Source of the DNA: Thermomucor indicae-seudaticae
Taxonomy: Eukaryota; Mucoromycota; Mucoromycetes; Mucorales; Lichtheimiaceae
NCBI GenBank assembly: GCA_000787465.1
Contig: JSYX01000317.1
Coordinates: 1 to 39,005 of the forward strand
Length of the DNA: 39,005 nucleotides
Direction: 5' to 3'
The position numbers were made by a program, and so were the translations under genes. The notes under the pieces are model-generated. The model had not been told where the DNA came from, did no database searches, and worked only from the letters and a program-made list of their open reading frames with translations. This document shows, one piece after another, positions 1-11,259 of this stretch (positions within the stretch are counted from its first letter, which is position 1; every line of letters begins with the position of its first letter).

Positions 1-361
1 CAGTCACTTCTCACAGAGACAGCGTTGCTTCAATCCAACAATGCTTCAATTGATCAACACAATATCCACCCATACCGGCTCTAATGGACGTTCAAAACGT
101 GCATCAAACTCTGAACTAGTTAGCTGTATTTTCTTTCGATTACGGCGAACTCATTGTCGGTGTAAGTGCTTCCACCGCGCTCTTTAGGCGTTAATTGCTG
201 ACACGATAATAAAACAGGCAGCAATGAAAATAGGAGTAGGAGATGCGTTTGATGACATAGAGTATTTTCAGGTCCATGTTAGTTGCATAAACTCTGCATT
301 ATTTGAGAAGTCAAAAAGTAAATTTGGAGGGTGGACTTTTTTGAGCCACACTTTATTCACG

Positions 362-3300
362 TTACTTAGTGCGGCGCCTACGTTTTCCTGGTTTGGCGCT
401 TTCCCCTTCATGCCCTGATTCCTCTCCTTCTGCTTCCTCCCGCCACTTATTGCACAGATCTCGAGTTAGTAACTACATCACAAACGCCTATTGGAAGGAG
501 AGACTTACTTTTCGCTTATTCGCGCCTCGTATGACGGGCACCAAGACCTCATCCGCTCTTCGTTCTGACCAAGAAAAAGACGATCTCAAAAAAAGGCGAA
601 TGGAATCCAATTGAGGCGTGCTCCATTCAAATTGTTGTTGAGAATCATCCACTGTCGGATGACAATAGACATCAATCACCAACAGTTTCGGGAAAACTTG
701 AGGGAACTCAAGTGCCTTGTGTTTTTTCTCTAGTTTTTGGATGTTAGAATAACCGAACTTTCCGAATTTTCGCAAAAAGATATTGTGGCATCACGTGGGG
801 TAAGAAAGAAAAAAACTTACGAAGCTGCGCTGAAAATCTGTATCGTCCTGACCACTTTCATACCAGCTCCGGAACTGTCGCAAAGATGCAAGTAATAATG
901 CTTTTTCGTCGCCAGGTTTTACAAATTCTGCAAAAATTTCCATGGTCGCAGCGGAGCCTACACCAGGAACACCGTCTGTATAATCACTTTCGAGCAAATA
1001 TGTCAGCTGAATCAACTTGCGCCGGTCAAGCTGCATTTCGCGTTCGATGTCCTTGACAACGTAGCATTCCACATATTTTGCCTGTTTAAACATGTCCTTG
1101 TATATCTGGTCGGCACCAAATAAGAACGCCTCTGAATCGTCCGTCACGACACCTTCAACGAGCGACGGTTGTGCGAGTTCAGCGCATTGGGCTTCAGACT
1201 CCATGGGTGATACGACATATGGTATGCCGAATAAAAGTAGCATTTCTTGAATGTCTTCAGTCATTTGTTGCATTGTATCATCGTTGTTGCCCATCTCTTT
1301 TCGCTGCTGCTGACTCAACTCTTGCATGTCGTGATACAATTTTTCTCTAACGCTATCGATATCCTTTTCGGCAATATCAGAGATGAACCGAGCGCATTCA
1401 TCTTCTTCAGCTTTTGGATCTCCAATGAGCTCTTCATCATAATTGTATCCCTGGGCTACTACCATCGGTACTGATTGTTCCTCTTGTGCCTCCAGCTGTT
1501 CTTCTTCTGTAGTAATACTGTGCTGTTTTTGCAACACCTCTGTAGAATTAACCGTATTCATTTCTGCAGTAACAGGATCAGATGCTTCTTCTTCTTGTAC
1601 ACTACTCTGTTCATCATTGGAAGTGCCGTTTTCCTCTTGCAACAACTTATTTGAATCCACCATATCCCTTTCTGGAGTAACAGGAAAGGCTTCTTCTTGT
1701 ACGTCGTTGTGTACATCATTGGACGGGATGTGTTGTTCCTGCAACACTTCTTTCGCATCAACCATATTCATTTGTGAAGTACTACGAGAGCCTGCTTCTT
1801 CTTGCTGAATATTGCTCTGGACACCACTCTCTGTGCTCTGTTGAACTTACAACACCTCTTCTGAATCAACCTTCTTGTCATAAGCATCAGTTTCCTCTTA
1901 TATTTCGTTCTGTAAGTCATTTACAGACGTTCCATTTGTTGGATGATGTGAAGGACTCAATGGCTTTTCCACCGGCGACTCAGGACTAACAACTGCTTGA
2001 ACCGCGTGGTCAGATCTGTTCAATTCTTCATTGGTGCGGCTTGGGTTCGGTTGCAGCCAGATTTCGTCTTCATAGTCGTTGAAATCGAGCATTCCAAAGG
2101 ACTTGTCAAGCAGTGGAGTCTGCAGGCGCTTCTTGTTGTTGACCCTCTCTGGAAACTTCTGATGACAGCGTGGGTGAGGACCGTACTGACTCTTCATCAT
2201 TATCAACATCCACACTTTCTGCTACTTCGGTCTCGCCGTCTTCTTCGGCATTTGACAGCGTTTGTTGCTTTTGCTTCCACAATATAACTTGTTGCAAAAA
2301 CGCGGCGTGAAATCGCAGAGATTCCAGCGCAAGTGTGTTACGATCACTCGTCTTGCCATAGACCCTGTCTACACGTGTAAGTGTAGCTTCGAGTTGCGGA
2401 ATATCATAGTCAAAATGGCGGTACGAAGTAGCTGACTGTATTCGTCATTAAGAGAGTGCATGTTGATAAATGCATCGGGGGGTCCGAGAGAACCACAGGT
2501 TGTAAAAGTCTTCTGCGTTTAGCATGGTCTCGTTGTCGTCGTCGTAGTAGTATTCTCCTTGTTCATCTTCGTAGTATGATGACGGTGTCGCTGTTTGTGC
2601 TTCTTTTGCTCCATAATACTTTTGGCCTATTGCTTGCTGCACTAGATAATAGCTATAACAAGAGTGACCTCCAGCACCGTAACCGCCATAATAATAGCCA
2701 GAATCGGCGCCAGCGAAATGGCCCACAACTCAACGACCCGCGCCCGAATACTCTTCCGCATCGTTATCCATAACAGCATCTTCATAATAAATGCAGTCCC
2801 CGTCGTCATCATTATCATCCTTCTTCGATTGTGCTGTTGTATCGGCCGAACTACTAGTGACACGTGGTAATTCCCAACCCAACCATTCCTGTACAGTTTC
2901 ATTCTTCACCAAAATATACTCGCAACTTTCTTCGTCCGCAATTCTTCCTAGCAATACCGTTTCTACGTTCTTCGAGGAGGAACCGCCGGCCACCCCTGTC
3001 ACTTGGGGCGCTCCTTGTGTCATTTCATTTTGATACATCAGATCCCGCACAATCTCGACCTGTATTTCGGCTGGCAAGGGAAAAAACACCTCCGAGTCAA
3101 TATCCTCTCCAGTAGGTCCAAACTCATTGACAAATTCCAACAATTCTTCAGGCATCGCCAGAAAGGGATCGAACTCATTGTTGTCGTTAGCATGCTCAGC
3201 AGGAATGGGCGCTAATTCATACTGATCCCTTTTATGCCACTTCTTGATTTTTCTGATACGGCGGACTTTTGAAGTTCCTCGTAGTGCACAAAGTCTTCTT

Positions 3301-3833
3301 CTTCATCTTCGTCTCTTCCCTGCTCCTTCTTCATTCGTCTAGAAAAAAGTCGTCAGAAGGAAGCTTTTTCTTGCAGCCAAGGAACAAAAAGCGGACATTA
3401 CCTCTTTTCCACTTCCACAAGCACACGTGATTTAATCTGAGCACTCAAGATCTTCTGTGCTGTGTGTTGCAAATTTCCCGCCACGCCTTTGCGTCGACGT
3501 CGCCTTTCTCTCTACAATGGAGCTCCTCTTGAGTAAGATTTATGACTAACTGGTTGGGTTACATCTTTACAATCATTGTTCGCTTGAGCGACGGGGCACC
3601 GCCGTCAAACACAAAGACTGGCTTGACACTGTAAAAGAGCAATTTACAAATTCTGCGAAAAAGCCGAGCAACGGACCGTTCTTCAGGGCGTTGCCTTCTT
3701 TGTCAGGCATGGTTCTGATGAATTGATTCATCCAAATGCTTGCATCGACGGCCAGTTTTCGATCGCGAAGCAATTCTAATTGAACGCGACGCGCTGCAGG
3801 ACCAACAAGTGACCAAAGTCCTTGAACTCCCAT
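362..3833 (-). pseudogene. RAD2: Decayed RAD2/XPG (ERCC5) nucleotide-excision-repair endonuclease
   Basis: The family makes the 3' incision in nucleotide excision repair. The start MGVQGLWSLVGPAARRV at 3833 and 'LAVDASIWMNQF' are the XPG N domain. After a long acidic spacer the I domain (about 1340-900) has 'ESEAQCAEL' and 'LLESDYTDG'. The C-terminal block around 560-720 has 'VDDSQQQFEW'. The spacer between N and I domains separates XPG from FEN1/EXO1. Inferred introns: 3570-3512, 3401-3339, 820-728 and 508 to about 452; the last exon ends in a basic tail and stop at 364-362. Breaks: one base short in the A run 3658-3662 and in the T run 3267-3270; frame changes near 2480, 2420 and 2150; in-frame TGA at 2732-2730; in-frame TAA at 1900-1898 and 1849-1847. 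The second active-site Asp is Glu ('TDDSE', 1132-1130). Neighbouring genes are clean, so decay is more likely than sequencing error, though the one-base homopolymer losses alone could be error. Confidence 0.88.
1457..1877 (-). repeat. Tandem 105-bp (35-codon) repeat in the RAD2 spacer
   Basis: About four units of 35 codons lie head to tail: roughly 1877-1772, 1771-1667, 1666-1562 and 1561-1457. Each reads like xVDxxEVLQEQ, a Ser-Asn-Asp segment, VQEEE, then PVT. The unit at 1877-1772 carries a TAA where the others have the Gln codon of 'VLQ'. Acidic, low-complexity spacers are normal in XPG proteins; a clear 105-bp period is a local expansion. Confidence 0.7.
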
Positions 3834-4816
3834 GATCAAGAGCGAACGTGTCAAGGTCGAAAGAAAGAGTGAGTGAAAGAACAAAGAAGCGTGTGCCATT
3901 AAAATAGAAAAATAGGAGTCATGGGGAAAAAGAAGATTCCATAACTATCGGAAATTCCTTTCTCCACTGCATGTGATCCATTAATGGGGCTGCAGCTGCA
4001 TCCAGCTGACACAGGCGCACAAATCGTAAATTAGAATGGATCTTGCCTCTTTAAAAGTTGTTCGCTAACAAACAAAAGCACCCTCGCTTCCCGTCGAGAA
4101 GCGTGAATGAATCAGTGGAGACGTTAAAAAGTGCTTTTGGATAGAAAAGATACAAAAGACATTGCGTACAATCCGAAAACGTGGGGACATTGCTCTATGT
4201 AACGCAAAGAAATGTAGGGAAGATCTTGAACAAAAAGTTGTCACCAGTATGAAGGAGACTACCATATCAAAGGTGAGGATAATTCAGAAAGGAAACGTAA
4301 AAAGGGCGAATATTGAAACGCATACGAAAAGAATTCGATAGAGTCACCGTCTCATCAGGGCCCTGCTCTTACCTGTTCCAGATAAGAACACATCAAGCAA
4401 AGGAAAAAATGCATTGATGTGGAAAAGACGAAGAAAAGCCTTTCTCACTGGATGCGGAGGTCCCCCCCCCGTTGTTCTGCGGGCGGCTCACTAAATCTTA
4501 GGAACCTCTGAGGTAATCCTATGTGCAAAAGCTGTGACTGGATCAGCGCAAGGGGGAGAGAAAAAGAATCCAGCAAACATTTCTCGTTGAAATTTCCCAA
4601 GTGAAAAGGATATATCAGATCAAAAGAAAATCACAGATACCAGGATAAGTCGAACATCAACCAGTTTTGAAAAAACATATATGAATAAACAACACATCTA
4701 TCTTTAATCCGAGTAAACGCAAAATATGCTAAAGAGTAAAGGTTTTGTCTTATTGGTTTTTGTTTCGGTTGCAGGGCAACTAGAAGAATAAGAAACTTTG
4801 TCCCACCTTAAAGATA
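3834..4816. other. Intergenic, RAD2 upstream region; no gene seen
   Basis: No ORF here shows codon structure or a recognisable domain. It holds the upstream region of the RAD2 relic and a C homopolymer near 4461. Nothing else could be supported. Confidence 0.5.
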
Positions 4817-4880
4817 CAGTAGACGCTCGATATAGTGATGTTCGATATAGTGATATTTCGATATAGTGGTCACTTTTTAA
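4817..4880 (+). repeat. Left terminal inverted repeat with subterminal motifs
   Basis: The terminal repeat is followed by two further copies of the TTCGATATAGTG unit before the sequence leaves the pattern. It pairs with 5474-5553. Confidence 0.75.
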
Positions 4881-4993
4881 GTCGACCGTCTTGGTAGACG
4901 CAAAAATATCATTAAATTCGATAAAGTGATGAACGATCACTTTCAGCTATTGTACCGTTATATCGAGAGCCAATAAAATCACAGCAGAAAACC

Positions 4994-5173
4994 TTATTTA
5001 GCCAAAAGAGACATGATCTGTGTCTGACGGGCGCCTCTAAATTCTTCCGATTCGTTTCCTCGAATCTTCTTTCGGATCAGATCGGTAATAGCAACGTCCA
5101 ATTCGTCATCAATCTCGAATGACGACAGAAAATCTAAATATAGACGCTTCGCTCTCTTCTGGACATGCGCGGC
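4994..5173 (-). pseudogene. 3' remnant of the element's transposase
   Basis: About 59 codons are open up to a TAA at 4996-4994, with good codon structure: '...FLSSFEIDDELDV', then 'AITDLIRKKIRG', ending 'TQIMSLLAK'. The frame is closed upstream by a TGA, so only the C-terminal tail remains. Assignment to the transposase is inferred from its place inside the inverted repeats; the catalytic DDE region is absent, so the family cannot be confirmed from the protein. Confidence 0.5.
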
Positions 5174-5473
5174 GGAACATCTTCCTCATCGGAATGAACT
5201 CCATTGTCTTCGTCAGTAGGTACCACCAAATCATTTCTTCGGTGCAAGTTATGTGTCACTAAATTCATGTAGAAGCGATATTGGGAAATCCCACTTATTC
5301 ATAAACCCGTCTCGCTTTTATTTCATTGCTAGGAAAATACTTCATTCTTCTGCTAGCTACCTTATTCTATCGTAAACGTTCTCTAACGAATTAGTATGCT
5401 TATGCTTTCGCAGTATTCTATGTAATATCATACTGCAGAAGCTTCGAGAACATTCACCTTGTGTAGCGGTATC

Positions 5474-5553
5474 TGAATTCGATATAGTGATAATTCGATA
5501 AAGTGATCACTTTTCGGTCTGACGGAGGTGATCACTATATCGAGCGCCCACTG
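5474..5553 (-). repeat. Right terminal inverted repeat with subterminal motifs
   Basis: Reverse-strand copy of the left end, with extra units ATTCGATATAGTGAT and ATTCGATAAAGTGAT just inside it. Confidence 0.75.
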
Positions 5554-7813
5554 TAGAGGTTTTAGGTGTTCGCGTCCATCCTTTCGGCAGCATGCCATCA
5601 GTCCAGTCCCAGTGAGTTCATCATACGATAAAGCTAAGAACGTCGCTCCTAGAGAATTATAAATCAAGTCGTTTTATGAACAGCTAAAGGGTGTCTGCAT
5701 CATATACATAAATGTATATAAATAAAACTTCCATTAGCAAAGCGCAGCGTACGAAAACCGGTATTCTATGGAGATGAACAGGCAGCACATCTTTTTTTTA
5801 TAAGGGTTCTAAAGAAGAGCGCATGAACCCCTTTATCGCATGCAACTGCGATTACCCTTCACTCCTTTAATCGGTCGGTCCGTTTACTTGGACAGTTCTG
5901 CCCTTTAACCATACATGTCATTTCACTCAAAAAAGACGACTTTCAACGACCTTGATACAACCGTATTCGCAACGACATTTTTTCCGGTCTGCGCGAACCG
6001 TTGTATTGCAAAACATCAGCCGAAACGCGTGCAAGAAGTCACCAGGGTCACAATCGCGCAGTCCAAAGCCCTATTTTTCATTTAGACGAATCGCCGCTTC
6101 GCCGAGAGAGAGATCTCCACCGGGACTAACGCAAACCTTTCACAAAATACCTTTTACGTGACCGACTGCGGAAAAGAAGCTGAAACAGTGGAGTGTAACA
6201 ATGAACGCTTCAAGGTGTGCATTCGCCCTGAAGTAAATTCAAACGAAATGACCCGTCAAACTTTTACGAATCTACAAGCACCTAAACCACCTCTTCTTTT
6301 TTTTCTGCGTACTTTAAAGCTCATTTCACAGCGTCATTAGCGAAAACCATAAAGGCCCAACTGCGTGATTAAAAGCAAAGAGAAACATAAAATAGAAATT
6401 CGTCATCTGCCACAATGTGTATAGCAATGCGGTGAACATCGCCAAATGAGAAAGACGCAGACGAGACGAAAAACCCTAGATTGTTCCTCATGCGAGCTGA
6501 ATGCGACATGCTCATTAAGTCTTCACCTCCGAAAACAGAAACAGGAAATATAAAGCTGATTGTCGAAGCCTTGGTTGCTGATGCTTGTGAACCCTGTCCT
6601 AAAAACTGGAGGTGCATCGGTACGGAAGATCGAATTCCGCATTCAACGGTATCCTGCATGCTTGGACATCGTACTTTGTCTAGCGTAGTCGACAACAATG
6701 TGCTCCCATGGTGGAAAGGAAGTTTCGCACAGAACCTGGTTTATCGGGGGCCGTCCCTGAACTTTGCTCGATGTTATTGCTGAGAACCATCCCCCTAGTA
6801 ACACAAGGCCAAGCTGCCTGTATAGTCTACTACAATCGCAGACGAAAATCCGCCCAGAAAGCTCGCGTAGGAGTCCCAGACCATGAAGTAGTGCCCGCTA
6901 CCCAGCTGGATTCATTTCCGGGCTTTGCGCGGTGTTTTGGTGGATCCAGCCTGGAACAGATGGCACCGGCGTGGTGCTGCCACTGGCCTTCTCCCGTCCT
7001 GCGAGCCTACCTTCACGACGGTATGCGCACGATATTTCATTCATAAAAACAACTAAACCACACTAACCCGTCAACCCAAATCAGTCGAGAGAGCCTCGGC
7101 TCAGGCTTCCGACGACGAGTCTTTTCTGCTCAGACCTGTCCTCCTTCCAACATTGAGCGCCGAGTTCGTCAGGCAATGACGAACAAACAGTACGAACTCG
7201 TAAAAACTTCTCTTATTGCCCATTCAACACTCACATTTCTTCCTACTATTCCAAAGATCGCCATTGCGCTTTGTGTCGGAAACGCAACGCCGTTTCCTTC
7301 GGCAATATCACGACGTTTCCGTGCCCCTTCCGGAAGTCCTAACTGACGGAGCGTCGCCGAGCCCACCACCGACGCAAGGCGGATAACTTCATCGGGAATC
7401 AACGTGACCTGCTAAACTCCTTCTCACATTCTGAACAGAATGCTCGATCGAAGCAAAGACCGTTACAACGCGGATACCGCCGCAGCCGCCGGCAAATGCC
7501 AGCTTCGCATGGCCGCGGTTAGACACCAAAACCGATAACTAAACTGTTTGCGATATCTTTCTTGAAGATACTCATTTCTTTATAGGCTTTTCTCGACACT
7601 CTTTTTCCGATATTGAGGAGACTTACGTGCTTGCTGAGGACGCAAAGTTCTTATAAACAATGGAAATTAGCGCCTATTTACTAAAAGCGTAGGCCTTGGC
7701 AGTAATCACTACATTGTTCGGTATCTGTGCATGTCCTTTTATTCTGGCCGGTGTCTTGTTGGGCTTTCTCGAACGAGTGTACTCATTCTTGGATAGGATG
7801 TCCCAAAGTATTG
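5554..7813. other. 2.3 kb without a supportable gene
   Basis: Short open frames exist at 6481-6783, 6708-7046 and around 7150-7370 (+), but none matches a family I recognise, and start, splice and stop context do not join them into one gene. The stretch may hold eroded coding sequence. It is also the downstream region of the SMYD-like gene. Confidence 0.4.
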
Positions 7814-9430
7814 TTAACATGTCAAATATTTACGGATGGCAAGGAGTTCTTGAAAATCATCTGGCCGTCGCGCGTCTAAACCAAGCATTTGGTATACTTT
7901 GATGGTGTCATTTACCTGGCGCTTGGCGGCCTTAAACATGCCTCTGCAAATTAAAAAGTTCAATGTTAGAAATCCAAGATAGAATAGCGAGGCAGACTTC
8001 CAAAGTAATACTTGCGCATTCAATAAGATAGAAGAAAGTTTCATCATTTCTTCTGCTGCTTCCAGACTGTTGGGACCAAAGTGATGCTTGACGATAGCAA
8101 GAGATTTGCGTAAATAGTTTACAGAGTCTTTAAATTGCCCTTGTTGTGCTGCTCCAAAAGCGAGTTGGTCGAGTGTTTTACCGATAGCAAGTGCATCGTC
8201 GTGATAGATCTCGCGTTGATGCTCGAGTGCGAGGGATAGCTGGCCTGTTTCCAAGAGATGGTCTATTTTATCCTCTAACTATGTTCTAACGTAGTGAGTT
8301 TATACGTAACCGGAGAAAGAGCTTTTGTGTATTACCTACCTTTTCTATCTTTTGCCAATCCATGTGATGGCCACAGTGAGGACAAGCGTTGCGAGCACCG
8401 GATTTAAACCGACCCAATGAGCACTGAGTACACTTGAAGACGGCCAACAGCTCCTCTTGTGGACCAGAGCAAGCCTCACATTGACACTGGAACAGGTACC
8501 GCTCCGCGAGCTCCTTTCGTCGTTCCTGTGTACCTGACCGAGTTGCAAGTGGACCATAACTGATCGTCAACTGGGAGCCGCTTTTAACTATATCACCCGT
8601 AGTCTGTATCTGGAGCAGCAAACCATTCTGCTCCTCCTTGGTTAAAGACGAAAACAAGGCAATCGCATTGGGTCTGCATCCATGATTAAACATGCTGCCT
8701 TGTAGATAGACCGCTTTGCCTAGTACGACCTGGGTTCGAACGACGATCAGGCTCGGAGACGACGAAGAAATGTGTTGGATACCAAAACTGTTGCAACGAA
8801 TTTGAGCCTGTATCTCGGTCAAGATGGGGATCAACGAGGAAGAGGCGTAGAAGATCGAGACGAGTGCGGATGCCTTGGCAGTGTACTGTGATCTATCCTG
8901 CGGTGAGAGGCGATCGATATTGGATACCAGGCCAGGTATTGTGGACTGGTTTGGAGGGCGAAATGAGGTTTCTGTTTATCACCACCCGTCGAAAAAAAGG
9001 GACAACATACTTGGTTTAGCCAGTAGGCCTGCCATGCCAGCAGCGCATCAGCATCAAAAAGGTCCTGGAGTTCAGGCAATGAGCAAAACCATTGGTGAAT
9101 GATTTGCCAGTAACGGCGCTCGCATTGGCTCGAGCAATAGGAGACGCGCCATTTGCACGATTGATTACGACATTTCCATGACGTGTTCTGCCGGAAACAA
9201 TTGGCGCAATGGGTCGGGCGATGCGGCGGGTAGAGGTACTGCAAATACGGATATTCAGAGACGAGCACAGTTCCTGGGTTAATGGAATGCTGAGCGACGA
9301 CATGCCGACCCACAGTGGGGCTATCGACAACTGCACAAGACGGGTGCCATTTCGCTGCGCTGTGCTGAGGACGTGGCCAAACGCGTGGATCGATGTGAGC
9401 TGGACCCAGTCGCTTGGCAAAAGATTCCAT
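7814..9430 (-). CDS. SET and MYND domain protein (SMYD-like, probable lysine methyltransferase)
   Basis: Four exons, 9430-9011, 8945-8340, 8278-8016 and 7943-7814, give 472 residues. In order: split SET start ('VGRHVVAQHSINPGTVLVSE'), MYND zinc knuckle ('HCANCFRQ' through 'QIIHQWFC'), SET core ('SMFNHGCRPNA', 'LTISYGP'), post-SET cysteines ('FQCQCEAC'), and a helical TPR-like C-terminal part. SMYD enzymes methylate lysines on histone or other proteins using S-adenosylmethionine; the substrate here is unknown. Introns are 65, 61 and 72 nt; the third appears to be GC-AG (donor GCAAGT at 8015), the only choice that keeps frame and gives 'LLNAGMFKAAK'. An open frame upstream to 9585 is out of phase, so I took the ATG at 9430. 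It is divergent from the carrier gene. Confidence 0.85.
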
Positions 9431-10014
9431 TCCCTCCCCGCAAAAGGAATTGCTGTGTTTAAGTCGTAGATATCATGGCAAATTTCGCCTTCATGCGCTC
9501 TTTTGCATGGGTTGGTGATCCGCATACGGAACAAAACAATGTTTGTGTAGCTTGTCTCTGATGATTGAAGAATAAAGGCATCCATTGACTTATATGTAGT
9601 TAAACCAGTGGATTATACAGATCGAATGAAATAGCGTTATTATAACGCCAGTCGACTGTCATGTTTCGTCATTTTGCAACTGGCTTTGGCTCCTTATGCC
9701 TTCGACTCAAGCCAAACTCATCGGCATGTCATCTTGTCAATGTCTTTTTCTTAGGAACATGGGCAAACGCGTATGATGAACAGACCAGGTAATGAAACTG
9801 AGTTAACCGATGCCCGCTGATTGTTCTTGATGGCCACATTTCTGCTTATTGATCAAAAGGGGGAAAGAAAAAAAGTTTAGCACGCGAAAAACAGAGCGGA
9901 CTCTCACACTGTCGGCAACTCTTTTAAAGCTTGACTCAGCATATTCCTTTTATCATCTACCCTTTTCTTTTTTTCACTTTTCCCATCTTTTCCCTCCCGT
10001 CTCCTCTGTTCACA
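9431..10014. promoter_or_regulatory. Divergent promoter between the SMYD-like and carrier genes
   Basis: A 584-bp gap between two divergent starts. A long pyrimidine-rich stretch (about 9950-10010) runs up to the carrier ATG, as often seen in fungal 5' leaders. No clear TATA box or operator can be assigned. Confidence 0.45.
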
Positions 10015-11095
10015 ATGGCCGTCGTATCCAAGCAGACATTACCACCATTTGGTCATGCCGTGGCGGGATCGTTGGGAGCCATGTTTGCACTGGCTCTTGT
10101 ATATCCACTGGACATGTGAGTTCTCTTTATAAACACTGGTGCAGCAGAACCCCCATCCGTGATAACACACACAAAAACAAAAAGCATCAAGACTCGTATT
10201 CAGGTGCAAGCCAAGCACGAATCACTTGACGAAAAAGAACAAGAGCACTATGCATCGGCGTTGGACGGTATCATGCAGATCCTGCAAAAGGAAGGATTGG
10301 CAGGTCTTTATGCGGGCCTGGGCAGCTCCCTGCTTGGTACAGCCTACAACAACTTTACGTACTTTTACTGCTACTCGACTGTACGGAACCTGTACAACAA
10401 GCGGTACAATCCGTCCGGAGGCACGCTTTCGGCGGCGATGGAGTTGCTTTTGGGCGCGGTCGCAGGCGCCATGACGACGCTTGTGACCACACCTGTCTCG
10501 GTCGTCACGACTCGACAACAGACGCTACCGAGCCATGAGCGTCAGAACGTGCTTCGGACGATTTTGGCTGAAGAGGGTGTGGCGGGATTCTGGAAGGGCA
10601 TCAAGCCGTCTCTGATTCTTTGTGTGAACCCGGCCATTACCTATGGCAGCTTTGAGAAGATCAAGCAGTTTGTGACCACAACGCTCGGGCTCAAGTTGAC
10701 GCCCGGCGTCAACTTCTTGATTGGCGCGCTCAGCAAGACCCTCGCGACCATCATCACTTACCCTTACATTATGGCCAAAGTGCGTTTGCAGTGGAAACCG
10801 TCAAAGGATATTCAGGATAAAGTTGTGGCCTATAAAGGATCTATTGATGTGCTTACTCGCGTATTGAAAACCGAGGGATTCTTTGGCTGGTACAAGGTAA
10901 TCTATCTATAATGACACACGTGAATGTGTTAACGAATGGCTGCTTCTTTTTGATAAGGGAATGAGCGCTCAGATCTCAAAAGCGGTGCTTTCGCAAGCTC
11001 TCTTGTTCATGATGAAAGACGTATTCACCAACTATACAGTCATTGCATATGCCATTTTATTGAAAGCGACTCAAAAGAAAGTTGCTGCAGTGTAG
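10015..11095 (+). CDS. ANT1: Peroxisomal adenine nucleotide transporter, mitochondrial carrier family (ANT1/PMP34/PMP47-like)
   Basis: Three exons, 10015-10115, 10185-10896 and 10958-11095, give 316 residues, the normal size for SLC25 carriers. Three carrier repeats are present: 'YPLDIIKTRIQ' in the first, 'TPVSVVTTRQQ' in the second and 'YPYIMAKVRLQ' in the third. Loss of the acidic residue in the second and third signatures, and 'NNFTYFYCYSTVRNLY', fit the peroxisomal PMP34/ANT1 branch, which exchanges cytosolic ATP for AMP and so supports fatty-acid activation inside peroxisomes. The C terminus has no SKL signal, as expected for a membrane protein. Introns are 69 and 61 nt with GTGAGT and GTAATC donors. 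It converges on the EF3 gene with 164 bp between stops. Transport substrate is inferred from family only. Confidence 0.88.
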
Positions 11096-11231
11096 ATATT
11101 TGCATACCCTTTCTGTTCTTAAGAGATAATAGAGACACACAGTATAAAAGAAAACTCGTTCTCGGTGGGTAATAATAACGCTTTGTTTATGATAATGAAG
11201 AATAACAACAAAAAAATGCCATGCCAGAAAA

Positions 11232-11237
11232 TTTATT
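11232..11237 (-). terminator. Likely poly(A) signal of the EF3 gene
   Basis: AATAAA on the minus strand lies about 25 bp after the EF3 stop codon. Confidence 0.5.
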
Positions 11238-11259
11238 ACAACTAGATGTTCTAAAAAGT

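Larger units (their letters stand above)
4817..5553. mobile_element. Non-autonomous Tc1/mariner, pogo/Tigger-like DNA transposon
   Basis: The ends are inverted repeats: CAGTAGACGCTCGATATAG at 4817 and, reading inward from 5553 on the other strand, CAGTGGGCGCTCGATATAG. They stay matched for about 23 bp with two mismatches. Both ends are flanked by TA (4815-4816 and 5554-5555), the target duplication of Tc1/mariner elements, and CAGT ends are usual in the pogo/Tigger branch. Inside both ends the unit TCGATATAGTGAT recurs several times, as subterminal transposase-binding repeats do. At 737 bp it is too short for a full transposase and keeps only a 3' fragment of one. Seen directly: repeats and TA. 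Inferred: family and non-autonomy. Confidence 0.75.

Noticed and set aside
362..3833. RAD2 breaks explained wholly by homopolymer sequencing errors
   Set aside because: Two breaks fit short homopolymers, but three in-frame stops do not, and over 11 kb of neighbouring coding sequence, including 3.1 kb of EF3, has no such error.
9016..9585. N-terminal extension of the SMYD-like protein
   Set aside because: The frame is out of phase with the SET/MYND exon and shows no TPR or other domain; the ATG at 9430 gives a normal protein start.
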